A stretch of DNA of 64,000 nt from Clostridiaceae bacterium (GTDB taxonomy: Bacteria; Bacillota; Clostridia; Oscillospirales; Acutalibacteraceae), in contig JAEEHB010000029.1 in the NCBI GenBank assembly GCA_016280595.1, positions 1-64,000 on the forward strand. The letters are read 5' to 3'. Below are positions 36,037 through 44,623 of the stretch, in pieces. The position numbers and the translations under genes are program-made. Position 1 is the first letter of the stretch. Each line of letters begins with the position of its first letter. The notes under the pieces are model-generated. The model did not search any database, was not told the DNA's origin, and worked only from the letters and a program-made list of their open reading frames with translations.

Positions 36037-36420
36037 ATGAACATACTTATCAGCAATTCATCGGGTGTTCCAATCTACGAGCAGATTGAGGAGCAGATCA
36101 AAACTCAGATTATGTCGGGGGTTCTGTCCGCCGGCGACGCCCTGCCCTCAATGAGAGTGCTCGCCAAGGAACTGAAAATCAGCATCATCACCACAAAGCG
36201 CGCCTATGAGGACCTTGAGCGCGACGGCTACATTGCCAATGTTCAGGGCAAGGGCTGCTTCATAAAGGCGATGAACGCCGATTTAATCAGGGAAAATATG
36301 CTCTTTTCAATTCAGGAACTGTTTGAAAAAGCGGTTGACAAGGCTCTGGTGGGCAAAATAAGCCTCGATGAACTCAAAGAAACTCTCGGTATTATTTATA
36401 AGGAGAAGGAAAATGGCTGA
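36037..36420 (+). CDS. GntR family regulator, YtrA type
   Basis: The 127-residue protein has a GntR winged helix (VPIYEQIEEQIKTQIMSGVL; LPSMRVLAKELKISIITTKR; about 10-60, then DGYIANVQGKGCFIK) and only a short C-terminal helix region, which is the YtrA subfamily layout. Such repressors control ABC transporters coded directly downstream, often induced by cell-wall-active peptides. ATG 36037 is chosen because GTGAGG lies six bases before it; an earlier in-frame ATG at 36016 lies at the palindrome and has no site. Its stop overlaps the ABC ATPase start by eight bases. Confidence 0.92.
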   Translation: MNILISNSSGVPIYEQIEEQIKTQIMSGVLSAGDALPSMRVLAKELKISIITTKRAYEDLERDGYIANVQGKGCFIKAMNADLIRENMLFSIQELFEKAVDKALVGKISLDELKETLGIIYKEKENG

Positions 36421-37282
36421 AAATGTGATTGAATTCAGAAACGCCGTGAAAGACTACGGTGATTTCAGGCTTGATAATATCAGTTTCGCCGTGCCGGAAG
36501 GCAGCGTATGCGGCTTCATCGGGCAAAACGGCGCGGGCAAAACTACGGCTATCTCTCTGCTGCTCGACCTCATAAAAAGGGATGCGGGCGAGGTTTACCT
36601 TTTCGGTCAGCCCGTTGACGGAAAGCACGCCTCTCTGAGAGAAGACGTGGGCGTGGTCTTTGATGAGATGGGCTTTCACGAGTTTCTCACCGCAAAGCAG
36701 ATAAACACCATACTCAAAAACTCATACAAAAACTGGAATGAGGAAACCTTCTTCGAAAACCTCAAAAAATTCTCACTGCCCTTAAACAAGCCCTGCGGCG
36801 CGTTTTCAAGGGGAATGAGGATGAAACTGCAGATTGCCGCGGCGCTCTCGCACAATGCGAAACTGCTTGTGATGGACGAGCCGACAAGCGGACTTGACCC
36901 GATTGTGAGAAACGAAATAATGCAGATTTTCAGGGAATACGAAATGCAGGAGGACCACACCATACTGCTCTCATCCCATATCACGGGCGACCTTGAAAAG
37001 ATTGCGGACGAAGTTGTATTCATCGACGGCGGCAGAATAGTGCTCGCGGGCAACAAGGATGAAATTCTCGAAAAGCACGCCCTGCTCAGATGCTCAAACG
37101 AATATGCCGGCGGCATAAGCAAATCGGTTGTTGTTTACTCTCAGCCGGGCGCCTACGGCACCGAAATACTCGTAAATGATGCCGACGCGTGCAGGAAACT
37201 TTATCCCGACGCGGTAATTGAAAACGCGACGCTCGAAGAAATAATGATTTACTATGTAAATAAATCGAAGGCGGGTGCCTGA
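36413..37282 (+). CDS. ABC transporter ATP-binding protein
   Basis: The 289-residue ATPase shows Walker A GQNGAGKT (about 39-46), signature FSRGMRMKLQIAAAL (about 130-144; LSGGQ replaced by FSRGM, as is common in this YtrB-like group), Walker B LLVMDEPTSGLDP (about 153-165) and the H-loop LLSSHITGD. It energises the two ABC-2 permeases encoded next. The ATG at 36413 has AAGGAG upstream and overlaps the GntR stop. Export of, or defence against, an antimicrobial peptide is the usual role of such cassettes; the substrate is not known here. Confidence 0.93.
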   Translation: MAENVIEFRNAVKDYGDFRLDNISFAVPEGSVCGFIGQNGAGKTTAISLLLDLIKRDAGEVYLFGQPVDGKHASLREDVGVVFDEMGFHEFLTAKQINTILKNSYKNWNEETFFENLKKFSLPLNKPCGAFSRGMRMKLQIAAALSHNAKLLVMDEPTSGLDPIVRNEIMQIFREYEMQEDHTILLSSHITGDLEKIADEVVFIDGGRIVLAGNKDEILEKHALLRCSNEYAGGISKSVVVYSQPGAYGTEILVNDADACRKLYPDAVIENATLEEIMIYYVNKSKAGA

Positions 37283-37283
37283 A

Positions 37284-38033
37284 ATGAAAGGCCTGATTGT
37301 AAAAGATATATACTGCCTTAAAAAGCAGCTGACGACCTACGCTTTCATCATTTTCGGAGTGGTCTCGGTGGCGGTTATGTTCATTCTCAGTGAACGGTAC
37401 GGTAACCTGAGCATGGCTGTATCCGAAATGGGAGAGGCCGGATTTGACATTTCCTCGATTGTAAAGACTTCGGTTATGTTCTTTATGGTGCTGCCGCTCG
37501 TATGTACCGGCAACATCGCCGATTTATTCACTTACGACAAAGCCGCTTCTTTCTATAAAACAGCGGCGTCGCTTCCGCTTGGCACCGAAAAACGCGTGCT
37601 CTCGAAATTCATAACATCGTTTGTGTTTCTTGCCGTCGGTCTCGCCGTAGATATCGCGATGGCGGCAGTTATCTCGGCTGTATCGGATATAATGTCATTT
37701 TCAAAATGCGCGGGTATACTTGTTTCGCTCACGGCGGTTATGGTTATCTTCCTCTCTCTCGTGATAACTCTCAACTACGCGGGGGTGGCACCGCTTTATT
37801 CAACTGCGACTCCTCTTGCCGCGGCAGTCATTGTTTTTCTGATTGCGAAAATCAAAGATATGATAACCGCGCTTTCGGGCGATGATTTCAGCAGTATGGC
37901 GCGCTTTTTCAGAAGCGTTTTAAACGCGCTCGAAACAAAGTTTTATCTGTTTGCCGCCGCCGCGGCGCTCACCGCCGCCGCCTGCTTCTTCATCTCGGTA
38001 CGGCTGGCAAAGAGAAAGAGAGGTGTGGCATAA
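37284..38033 (+). CDS. ABC-2 type permease subunit 1
   Basis: The 249-residue protein starts with the typical MKGLIVKDIYCLKKQ followed by about six hydrophobic segments, as in the small ABC-2 permeases that pair with YtrB-like ATPases. ATG 37284 is preferred (one base after the ATPase stop, GGCGGGTG upstream); an in-frame GTG lies nine bases earlier. Its stop overlaps the next permease start by one base (TAATG), so the two are translationally coupled and probably form a heterodimer. Confidence 0.88.
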   Translation: MKGLIVKDIYCLKKQLTTYAFIIFGVVSVAVMFILSERYGNLSMAVSEMGEAGFDISSIVKTSVMFFMVLPLVCTGNIADLFTYDKAASFYKTAASLPLGTEKRVLSKFITSFVFLAVGLAVDIAMAAVISAVSDIMSFSKCAGILVSLTAVMVIFLSLVITLNYAGVAPLYSTATPLAAAVIVFLIAKIKDMITALSGDDFSSMARFFRSVLNALETKFYLFAAAAALTAAACFFISVRLAKRKRGVA

Positions 38034-38785
38034 TGGGCGGTCTGCTGTATAAAGATTTTCTTGCGGTAAAAGGCAGGAAGACTGTTATCATCATACTTGC
38101 GCTTACCGCGCTATTTCTGCTTGCGCGCATTTTTCTGCCCGGCGCGGACACCGAAAACTCCGAGGGCTTTATGTATGACGGCTTCTTGTGGACCGTGCCC
38201 GCCCTGCTGACAGTTTCGGGCATATGCCTGCCGTCTTTATGGACGAAATCACTGATTGCCTGCGATGAAAAGAAGCAGATACAGGCAATGATAAAATCCC
38301 TCCCCTCCGGCAGAAACTCCCGCATAGCGTCAAAATACATTTTTATCGCGGTTACGGTTTATGCCCTTCTCTCGGCGGAAATCATATGGTGCAAAATCTA
38401 TTCTTCATTTGCCGGCAATAACAGTTTTTCCACTCTTGTGGAAACGCTCACTTCGTTTCTGATAGTTTTCGCCAGCGCGTCAATACTCATAGCCGGATTT
38501 GAACTTCCGTTTTTCATCACACTCGGCAGTAAAAAAGCGACGGCCGTAAAAACCGCGCTGCTCGAATGCCTGTTTCTGCTCGTTATCGCCTGGATTTTCT
38601 TCGGAAACCTGGACATTATTGGAAAACTTGATTTATTCGATTTTATCGAATGGGCAAAGAGCCACGATTTTGAAATCAACATTACCGCGGTGCTTCTGCC
38701 CGTAATTTCATCGGCGCTCTATTATCTTTCCTACAGGCTGACCTGCCGGCTGAATAAAAACAGGGAGGCGGATTATGACGGATAA
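38033..38785 (+). CDS. ABC-2 type permease subunit 2
   Basis: The 250-residue protein has the same N-terminal signature as its neighbour (GGLLYKDFLAVKGRK) and about six membrane segments, so it is a paralogue and likely partner in the transporter. It overlaps the upstream permease by one base and the downstream CPBP protease gene by 11 bases. Confidence 0.88.
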   Translation: MGGLLYKDFLAVKGRKTVIIILALTALFLLARIFLPGADTENSEGFMYDGFLWTVPALLTVSGICLPSLWTKSLIACDEKKQIQAMIKSLPSGRNSRIASKYIFIAVTVYALLSAEIIWCKIYSSFAGNNSFSTLVETLTSFLIVFASASILIAGFELPFFITLGSKKATAVKTALLECLFLLVIAWIFFGNLDIIGKLDLFDFIEWAKSHDFEINITAVLLPVISSALYYLSYRLTCRLNKNREADYDG

Positions 38786-39692
38786 TAAAGAAAGAAAAAT
38801 AATTCTCCGCAATCTGCTTATATACCTTGCAGTCACTTTCGGCATTTCGTGGGCTCTCTTCTTCGCGTTTGTCGTTTCCGGCAAGTCTCTGGATTTCGCA
38901 GAGAGTGAAGGGGCGGCGGACATCGCGACAACGCTCGGTATGCTCTGCCCCGCCATTGGCGTGATAATCACGAGATTTATCACCAAAGAAGGCTATACCC
39001 TCACGGGCGAGGGCTCGATGATGCTCGGCATTGACCTGAAAAACAGAAAATATATTTTCTACATAATCGCAATTCTTCTGCCGTGGATATACTCGGAAGC
39101 GGGAAACCTGCTGAAAATTATAATTCAACCCGCCTGCTTTGACAGAGAGTTTTTCCGCCTCGCCGTTCCGGATGCGCGCACCGCTTACATCTACCCGCTC
39201 ATGGGTATAGTATCCGGAGTTTTCTTTTCGATAGGCGGACTCGGTGAAGAAACAGGCTGGCGCGGCTATATGATGCCGAGAATGATTAAGCTTTTCGGCA
39301 CGGCAAAGGCGGTGATTATCGGCGGAATAATCTGGGGCATATGGCACTGGCCGCTCACATACGCCGGGCACAACTTCGGCACGGATTATAAAGGCTATCC
39401 ATTCGCAGGCTTTGCGGCGATGGCTCTGATGTGCGTGATTGACGGCATACTGCTCACCTTTCTCACCGTAAAAACAGGCTCCGTATGGCCTGCGGCAATA
39501 ATGCACGCCGTAAACAACACAATGCCCTCTGCCCTGCAGTTTTTCATTAACCCCGAAAAAGTCACAGGTATAATGACCGACAGCGTCGTTTCTTTCCTCG
39601 TACATTTCACGCCCGCCGCCGTTATCGCAATCGCCGTGCTCGCGGTGTGGCTGAAAAGCGAAAGAAAAGCCAAAACGCCAAAAAAGATATAA
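38775..39692 (+). CDS. CPBP family intramembrane metalloprotease
   Basis: The 305-residue polytopic protein carries the three CPBP/CAAX-protease motifs: EETGWR in GEETGWRGYMMP (about 156-167), a His in IIWGIWHWP (about 185-193), and the last motif AAIMHAVNN (about 240-248). Bacterial members are often linked to bacteriocin immunity or maturation. Placement as last gene of a GntR-ABC operon fits a peptide-defence cassette; that is inference. The ATG has a GGGAGG site inside the previous gene. A terminator follows. Confidence 0.9.
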   Translation: MTDNKERKIILRNLLIYLAVTFGISWALFFAFVVSGKSLDFAESEGAADIATTLGMLCPAIGVIITRFITKEGYTLTGEGSMMLGIDLKNRKYIFYIIAILLPWIYSEAGNLLKIIIQPACFDREFFRLAVPDARTAYIYPLMGIVSGVFFSIGGLGEETGWRGYMMPRMIKLFGTAKAVIIGGIIWGIWHWPLTYAGHNFGTDYKGYPFAGFAAMALMCVIDGILLTFLTVKTGSVWPAAIMHAVNNTMPSALQFFINPEKVTGIMTDSVVSFLVHFTPAAVIAIAVLAVWLKSERKAKTPKKI

Positions 39693-39695
39693 AAA

Positions 39696-39733
39696 CAAAG
39701 AAGGCAAGCCTCACGGCCTGCCTTCCTTTTGTT
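39696..39733. terminator. Bidirectional terminator
   Basis: AAGGCAAGCC (39701-39710) pairs with GGCCTGCCTT (39715-39724) with one mismatch; A and T runs lie on the two sides, so it serves the CPBP operon and the convergent metallophosphoesterase gene. Confidence 0.85.
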
Positions 39734-39744
39734 TAATTAATCAT

Positions 39745-40737
39745 TTACACCAGTTCGAAGGTGTATTCGGAGTTTACATACCAGTTGCCGGTGAGGTAAT
39801 TTACGGGCCTGATTATTACTTTGCCTTCGTAAACCTCCATCTGTGCGCCGAGACCCGACCAGGTGATACCGTACTGATTGATTATGCCGTATGTGGGCAG
39901 GCTGATGTAGGTTACGCCGTTTACCTGCTCCGCAACAGGCATATCATATTTTTCGCCGACATATTCATTTCTTATGCCGCCGTGCATATGACCGCTGATG
40001 TAGAATACGTTATCATATTTTTCGAGTATTTCTTTCACGGGATATTCGTCCTCGGCTATGCCGCTGCCGTCCCAGATTGTATCCTCGCCGTTGATTCCGT
40101 CAAGAGGCCAGTGGCAGCAGACGAATACAGGTTTGCCCTCAGCCGTGCCCAGAGCAAGCTGCTCATCGAGGAAGTCGAGCTGCTCCTGAGTCATGCTGAT
40201 TGCGTCCCAGTGTCCGCCGTCAACAACTTCGTCACCGAGCACGATGAATTTATAGCCGTTTACGTCAATCGCGTAGTAGTTTGACTCGCAGTTGTCGCCG
40301 TAAAACTCGTTATGGTATTTCACAACATTTGCGAGCGCTTCTTCACGGGTGATGTCGGTCACATCCCTGTCGCCCGCGTGACCTATATCGTGATTGCCCG
40401 CCACTATAATCGCCTGACCGGGGCAGTAGTCTCTCATAATACCGAAGACTTTCGCGAGCGATTCCTCGTCGGCGTAGTTTGTTAAGTCTCCGCAGACCAC
40501 AACGGCGTCAACGGGAGTTTTGGAGTTGCTCATTCTCCTGAGACCCTGCTTCATAAATCCGGAGCGGAAGGGGTAGTTTGCTTCCACATGCGTATCGGAA
40601 ATCATCCCGACGTTGAGCAGGCAGTTATCTTCTTTGGTGTCCATCACGGGCAGCCCGATGCCTTTGTAGGGAATCAGCGTCATAAAGAGCGCGAGCAGAA
40701 AAGCCTGCGCCTTGTAAATAAATTCAGCAAAACTCAT
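39745..40737 (-). CDS. Calcineurin-like metallophosphoesterase, membrane-anchored or exported
   Basis: The 330-residue protein has the full metal-binding set: ISDTH (about 48-52), VCGDLTN (about 82-88), AGNHDIGH (about 116-123), CCHWP (about 208-212) and SGHMHGG (about 245-251). It would bind two metal ions and cleave phosphoesters. The N-terminal about 30 residues contain a hydrophobic stretch, so the domain probably faces outward. The start has GGGAGG nine bases upstream. It is 36 bases after the YolD-like gene on the same strand and may share its transcript. The substrate is unknown. Confidence 0.88.
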   Translation of the reverse strand: MSFAEFIYKAQAFLLALFMTLIPYKGIGLPVMDTKEDNCLLNVGMISDTHVEANYPFRSGFMKQGLRRMSNSKTPVDAVVVCGDLTNYADEESLAKVFGIMRDYCPGQAIIVAGNHDIGHAGDRDVTDITREEALANVVKYHNEFYGDNCESNYYAIDVNGYKFIVLGDEVVDGGHWDAISMTQEQLDFLDEQLALGTAEGKPVFVCCHWPLDGINGEDTIWDGSGIAEDEYPVKEILEKYDNVFYISGHMHGGIRNEYVGEKYDMPVAEQVNGVTYISLPTYGIINQYGITWSGLGAQMEVYEGKVIIRPVNYLTGNWYVNSEYTFELV

Positions 40738-40773
40738 AGCGGTGTGCCTCCCTTTGATTGTTACACCAATATA

Positions 40774-41259
40774 CTACTCTGTTGCGCCGCTGAAATCAAG
40801 CAAAAAATCCGTGTTTTCGTCAAATCTGTTTGAAAGATATTTAAGACTGCCGTCGCCTTCGTCGAGCGTGAGTTCGCTTATGTCGCCTACCGAAATCCTC
40901 GTGCCGTCGTCGGCGATAAGCGCGCCGCCGACGTCGTCCGTCTTAACAATCGTTTTAAGGGCGGTAACATATTTCCCGCCTTTCTTTTTGCCGTCGGGTA
41001 TGAAATATTCCACTCTCACGCGCGGCTTGCGGCGGATATTTTCCCGGATAACCCTTACCGTGTCGTTTATCTCATCCCGCTTTTCGCGGGTAAGTTCAAG
41101 CGGCTCATCGGTGAATCTCGCGGTTTCGTCGATTATCTCTTCATATCCCGTAAGCGCCGCGAAGGGCGAAAACTGAGCCGCCCGGTCGTGCATACTCATT
41201 CGGGTATGCGTCTGCGAGCCCTTGTATTCTGTTTTTATAATATCGGAATAGTCGTTCAT
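40774..41259 (-). CDS. YolD-like protein, partner of the Y-family polymerase
   Basis: The 161-residue protein contains MHDRAAQFSPFAALTGYEE (about 22-40), the R-x-x-x-F-x-P-F-A-A-L-x-G signature of YolD-like proteins, followed by beta strands with ALIADDGTRISVGDI. In Bacillus, YolD-like proteins are coded with Y-family polymerases (e.g. yolD-uvrX) and affect their activity. Here it starts two bases after the stop of the polymerase gene, so order (polymerase first) differs from Bacillus but pairing is kept. Biochemical function is not established. Confidence 0.75.
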   Translation of the reverse strand: MNDYSDIIKTEYKGSQTHTRMSMHDRAAQFSPFAALTGYEEIIDETARFTDEPLELTREKRDEINDTVRVIRENIRRKPRVRVEYFIPDGKKKGGKYVTALKTIVKTDDVGGALIADDGTRISVGDISELTLDEGDGSLKYLSNRFDENTDFLLDFSGATE

Positions 41260-41261
41260 TG

Positions 41262-42752
41262 TTATCCCCTGTGCCCGCCTACGGAGCCGTTTCTCTCAAT
41301 GGCTGTGGCATCCTCTTCAAAATCGTGCGCCTTCAGAATTGCGTTTCTGCCGTATTTATTCTGAATGCCGATTATCGTATCCTGTATGGCGCGCTCTTTT
41401 TCGTTTTTTTCTTTTTTCTCTGCAATTTCTTCCTCGCAGGCAAAGCCTTCAAAGAAATTGAGCTGCTCGTAAATCTGCTCTTTTGCCGCTTTTTCGGTCA
41501 TAATATGATTTGCGACCACATAGATGCGCCTTACGGTGAGTTCTTTTTCCGTTATCGAGTCAAAAAGTTCAACCGTTTTCTGCATAATCAACTTCGATGA
41601 ACTTGTAAATGAGCCGAGATTTATTGAGCCGTGCGATTTTTCGGGCGCGGGTCTGCCGTAATGATCCTCTTTTATCCTGCGGGCGCATTTTCCGTCTTTT
41701 ACGTTTTCATTGTCATAGCAGATGGTCAGCACAATCTGATCCGTCACGAGCCGCTTTTCAACTAGGTCGAGCACGAGTTTATCGGTCATTTCCCTGCAGA
41801 CGAGTTTCGCCTTTTCAAACGGATAGGGGCGCTTGAGCACCTGCCCTGACGAGAGCGAGCGGCTCTCAGGCGTGTAGCCCTTTATATCCTTCATGCCGAC
41901 GGGTTCGTATCCCCAGGCGTGGTCAATCAGCAGCTCGGCATTTATGCCGAACATTTTGTAGAACAGCGCCTCGTTCTTTATTGAGCAGCGCGCGACATCG
42001 CCCATAGTGAAAAGCCCCACGCGCTCGAGTTTTTGCGAGTATCCCCTGCCTATGCGCCAGAAATCCGTGAGCGGACGGTGATTCCAGAGTTTTTCCCTGT
42101 AGGAAATCTCGTCGAGTTCGGCGATTCTCACCCCGAATCTGTCCGCCTTCATATGCTTCGCCTCAATGTCCATGGCGATTTTGCACAGATACATATTGGT
42201 GCCTATGCCCGCCGTCGCGGTGATTCCCGTTTCGGCGTAAACCTCGCTGACAAGTTTGCGGGCAAACTCCCGCGCGGTCATTTTGTATAAAACAAGGTAA
42301 TCGGTGGCGTCAATGAACACCTCGTCAATCGAATAAACGTGGATATCTTCCGGCGCGACGAATCTGAGATAGACTTCATAAATCTGCGAACTCACCTGCA
42401 TATATTTGTGCATCTGCGGGGTGGCGGTGATGTAGCCGAGTTTTAAGGATTTGTCCGCCTTGAGTTCCCTGTCAGAAAAAGATTCGCCCGAAAACTTTCT
42501 GCCGGGCGCGTCCATAAGGCGAAGTCCGTTCACCTCGTTTATGCGCTGAATCGCCTCAAACAGCCGCGCCCTGCCGGAAATCCCGTATGCCTTGAGCGAA
42601 GGAGTGACGGCGAGGCAGATAGTTTTTTCCGTGCGCGAAAGGTCGGCGACCACGAGATTTGTATCAAGCGGGTCAAGCCCTCTCTCAACGCATTCCACGG
42701 ACGCGTAAAATGATTTAAGGTCAATTGCGATATATGTTCTGCCGGTGTCCAC
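41262..42752 (-). CDS. Y-family (UmuC/DinB-like) translesion DNA polymerase
   Basis: I choose GTG 42752 as start: it has a near-ideal AAAGGAGGTG site five bases upstream, giving 496 residues; an ATG 12 codons earlier lies within the operator. The catalytic palm is clear: IAIDLKSFYASVE (about 6-18) with the first acidic residue and steric-gate FY, and YSIDEVFIDAT (about 140-150) with the second acidic pair. A little-finger domain follows with SRSLSSGQVLKRPY (about 300-313). It copies past damaged bases. A C-terminal charged helix (about 455-475) may be a partner-binding tail. It is coupled to the YolD-like gene. Confidence 0.92.
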   Translation of the reverse strand: MDTGRTYIAIDLKSFYASVECVERGLDPLDTNLVVADLSRTEKTICLAVTPSLKAYGISGRARLFEAIQRINEVNGLRLMDAPGRKFSGESFSDRELKADKSLKLGYITATPQMHKYMQVSSQIYEVYLRFVAPEDIHVYSIDEVFIDATDYLVLYKMTAREFARKLVSEVYAETGITATAGIGTNMYLCKIAMDIEAKHMKADRFGVRIAELDEISYREKLWNHRPLTDFWRIGRGYSQKLERVGLFTMGDVARCSIKNEALFYKMFGINAELLIDHAWGYEPVGMKDIKGYTPESRSLSSGQVLKRPYPFEKAKLVCREMTDKLVLDLVEKRLVTDQIVLTICYDNENVKDGKCARRIKEDHYGRPAPEKSHGSINLGSFTSSSKLIMQKTVELFDSITEKELTVRRIYVVANHIMTEKAAKEQIYEQLNFFEGFACEEEIAEKKEKNEKERAIQDTIIGIQNKYGRNAILKAHDFEEDATAIERNGSVGGHRG

Positions 42753-42766
42753 TTCTTCACCTCCTT

Positions 42767-42781
42767 TGGACAGTATGTCCA
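42767..42781 (-). promoter_or_regulatory. Perfect palindrome upstream of the Y-family polymerase, possible SOS operator
   Basis: TGGACA-GTA-TGTCCA lies between the -10 box and the ribosome site. The usual Gram-positive LexA box (CGAAC-N4-GTTCG) is not present, so this could be a lineage-specific LexA site or another repressor site. Confidence 0.6.
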
Positions 42782-42788
42782 CGCACAT

Positions 42789-42817
42789 ATATTATACGAT
42801 TTGCGCGCTTTTGTCAA
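42789..42817 (-). promoter_or_regulatory. Promoter of the polymerase/YolD-like genes
   Basis: On minus TTGACA (42812-42817), 17 bases, TAATAT (42789-42794); a perfect TATAAT overlaps with a 15-base spacer. Confidence 0.7.
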
Positions 42818-42886
42818 GGGGGCGCAAAACATTTGCAAAACTGCGCATTATGTGATAAAATGTCGCCGGAAAGAGAGGGCGGCACT

Positions 42887-43861
42887 ATGATATCAGTTAT
42901 TGTCCCCGTTTATAAAACAGAAAAATACCTGCGCAAGTGTGTTGACAGCATCCTCGCGCAGACTTATACAGACCTTGAAATCATCCTCGTTGATGACGGC
43001 TCACCCGATAACTGCGCCCGGATTTGCGATGAATACGCGCAGAAGGATTCGCGCATAAAAGTTATTCACCGGGCAAACGGCGGGCTCTCCGCCGCGAGAA
43101 ATTCCGGGCTTGATATTGCAAGAGGCGAATATGTCGCTTTTATCGACAGTGATGATTATATTGACCACGGTTATCTTGAAACCCTCGTCTCCTGCCTCAC
43201 GGACGGCGCAGATATGGCAATCTGCGGGTTTATTAAGGAAACGGAAAACGGTGAACCAATCACGCTTTACGGCAACGGAAGCGGTGAATCTGTACCGATG
43301 AGTCACGGGCAGGCGTTTTCCGCGCTCTGCGGCAGAAGACTTTTCGGCTTTTCCGCCTGGGGCAAACTTGTGCGCAGGGATATTGCCGCCGCTCACCCGT
43401 TTCCTGAGGGCAGGCTGTTTGAGGATGTTTTCACCGTCTATAAATACATCGGTGATTCCTGCACAACTGTATATACCGGCAAAGCCGTATATCACTATGT
43501 TGCCCACTCCGGGAGCATAACACACAGCGGGTGGAACGGCAGATACTATGACCTGATGGACGCCTCCCGCGAGTTTGTTGATTATATTGATGCCAATTAT
43601 CCCGCCCTGCACAGCGAAGCGGTTTTCAGATATTTCCTCTCGGCAAACACCCTTTATAAATTTGCTTATTCGAGCCCGGATTTTGTAAAAGCCGTTGAGC
43701 CGTGCCGCAAGAGCCTCAGGGTAATGCGGAAAGGGCTTGATATGAAAAAAATACCGGTAAACTACCGCATAAAATTTATGCTGATGATTGTTTCGCCGCG
43801 TGCGCACAGGCTGCTTAACACTGTGCTTGCATCGGATTTTGTAAGAAAAATCAGAAAATAA
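42887..43861 (+). CDS. GT2 family glycosyltransferase
   Basis: The 324-residue enzyme begins MISVIVPVYKTEKYLRKCVD and has LVDDGSPDN (about 34-42) and the DxD-type AFIDSDDYID (about 85-94), the nucleotide-sugar site of GT-A family 2. The second half is a variable acceptor domain. No membrane helices are evident. It is a single gene with its own terminator, placed near, but not in, the polysaccharide cluster. ATG 42887 is chosen for its GAGAGGG site; upstream sequence belongs to the divergent polymerase promoter. Confidence 0.9.
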   Translation: MISVIVPVYKTEKYLRKCVDSILAQTYTDLEIILVDDGSPDNCARICDEYAQKDSRIKVIHRANGGLSAARNSGLDIARGEYVAFIDSDDYIDHGYLETLVSCLTDGADMAICGFIKETENGEPITLYGNGSGESVPMSHGQAFSALCGRRLFGFSAWGKLVRRDIAAAHPFPEGRLFEDVFTVYKYIGDSCTTVYTGKAVYHYVAHSGSITHSGWNGRYYDLMDASREFVDYIDANYPALHSEAVFRYFLSANTLYKFAYSSPDFVKAVEPCRKSLRVMRKGLDMKKIPVNYRIKFMLMIVSPRAHRLLNTVLASDFVRKIRK

Positions 43862-43874
43862 CCCGCAGCATATA

Positions 43875-43912
43875 AAAACGCGCTCATCAAACGATGAACG
43901 CGTTTATTTTTT
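43875..43912. terminator. Bidirectional terminator between GT2 and queT
   Basis: AACGCGCTCATC pairs with GATGAACGCGTT around AAAC (one mismatch, CT/AA), with A-rich and T-rich flanks; two convergent genes end on it. Confidence 0.85.
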
Positions 43913-44450
43913 ATTTCAGTTTTATGTTGAAAAGTTTTCTGTCCAGGCCGCGCCTGATAATCACGAAGTAGAAAATCGTGCCGAGCGTGAGCATCACACC
44001 GAGTTCGCCGAGAGCCACACAGCCGCCCTGAGTGAAGAAACCTACCCAGGTGAAATCGCCTTCGATGAAGAAATGCTCAATTTCCCAGCCGACTATCACG
44101 CCGTTCCAGATTGCGGGCATGAGCATTGCGAAGAGCGGATAATTGCCGATTTTCACATCCTTAAGGAAATACATGCACAGCGTCGCGCCGAGAGTGGCAA
44201 GCGAGCCGAAAATCATATCCAGCGGAAGACCGGAGCCGATGCTGTAAATGTTTGAGATGATGCACCCGATTGTGAGGCCGGGTATTGCCGCGGGGGTAAA
44301 GAGCGCGAGCACATTGAGCGCCTCCGACACTCTGAACTGCACCGCCATGGTGGTGGTGCCCGGCAGGAGGAATCCCTGCGCGTAGGTCAGCGCCGCATAG
44401 AGGGCGGCAATCTGAGCCGTGCAGGCGATGAACCTGTTTCTGCTTTTCAT
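43911..44450 (-). CDS. queT: QueT-type ECF substrate-binding (S) component
   Basis: The 179-residue membrane protein has about five hydrophobic segments and the QueT features: an N-terminal AALYAALTYAQGFLLPG and VQFRVSEALNVLALFTPAAIPGLT (about residues 37-60), then GCIISNIYS. QueT proteins are S components of energy-coupling factor importers for queuosine precursors; the shared EcfA/EcfT genes are not in this window. The probable preQ1 riboswitch just upstream supports this assignment independently. Confidence 0.9.
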   Translation of the reverse strand: MKSRNRFIACTAQIAALYAALTYAQGFLLPGTTTMAVQFRVSEALNVLALFTPAAIPGLTIGCIISNIYSIGSGLPLDMIFGSLATLGATLCMYFLKDVKIGNYPLFAMLMPAIWNGVIVGWEIEHFFIEGDFTWVGFFTQGGCVALGELGVMLTLGTIFYFVIIRRGLDRKLFNIKLK

Positions 44451-44460
44451 GTTAAATTGT

Positions 44461-44506
44461 CTCCTTAGTTTTGTTTTAAAGCGGAAGGGTATCGCGTTTT
44501 CCGCTT
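44461..44506 (-). promoter_or_regulatory. Probable preQ1-I riboswitch upstream of queT
   Basis: On minus a stem AAGCGGAA/TTCCGCTT (44499-44506 with 44479-44486) encloses a 12-base loop AACGCGATACCC, followed by the A-rich tail TTTAAAACAAAACTAAGGAG, in which CTAAGG overlaps the ribosome site. This is the H-type pseudoknot layout of class I preQ1 aptamers acting on translation. The stem is a little longer than in the small known examples. Context (queT) supports it. Confidence 0.75.
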
Positions 44507-44536
44507 AGGTCAGGATGGTTTCGAACTGACGCGCGT

Positions 44537-44565
44537 ATTTTACAGGAAATGAGTGTAAATGTCAA
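44537..44565 (-). promoter_or_regulatory. Promoter of queT
   Basis: On minus a perfect TTGACA (44560-44565), 17 bases, TAAAAT (44537-44542); transcription would start about 25 bases before the riboswitch stem. Confidence 0.8.
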
Positions 44566-44572
44566 GTAGCAC

Positions 44573-44623
44573 AAGCATATATGCTTGCCGGATATAAACG
44601 ACACGGATGTATCCGTGCCCTAC
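44573..44623 (+). repeat. Dispersed hairpin repeat (copy 1)
   Basis: Two small palindromes, AAGCATATATGCTT and CACGGATGTATCCGTG, end in CCCTAC. A closely related copy lies at 55510-55567 with the same order and the same end. Confidence 0.7.

Noticed and set aside
38682..39707. Minus-strand open frame of 341 codons opposite the CPBP gene
   Set aside because: Antisense to a protein with all CPBP motifs; composition is rich in Arg, His and Tyr without domain pattern, typical of a frame shadow.
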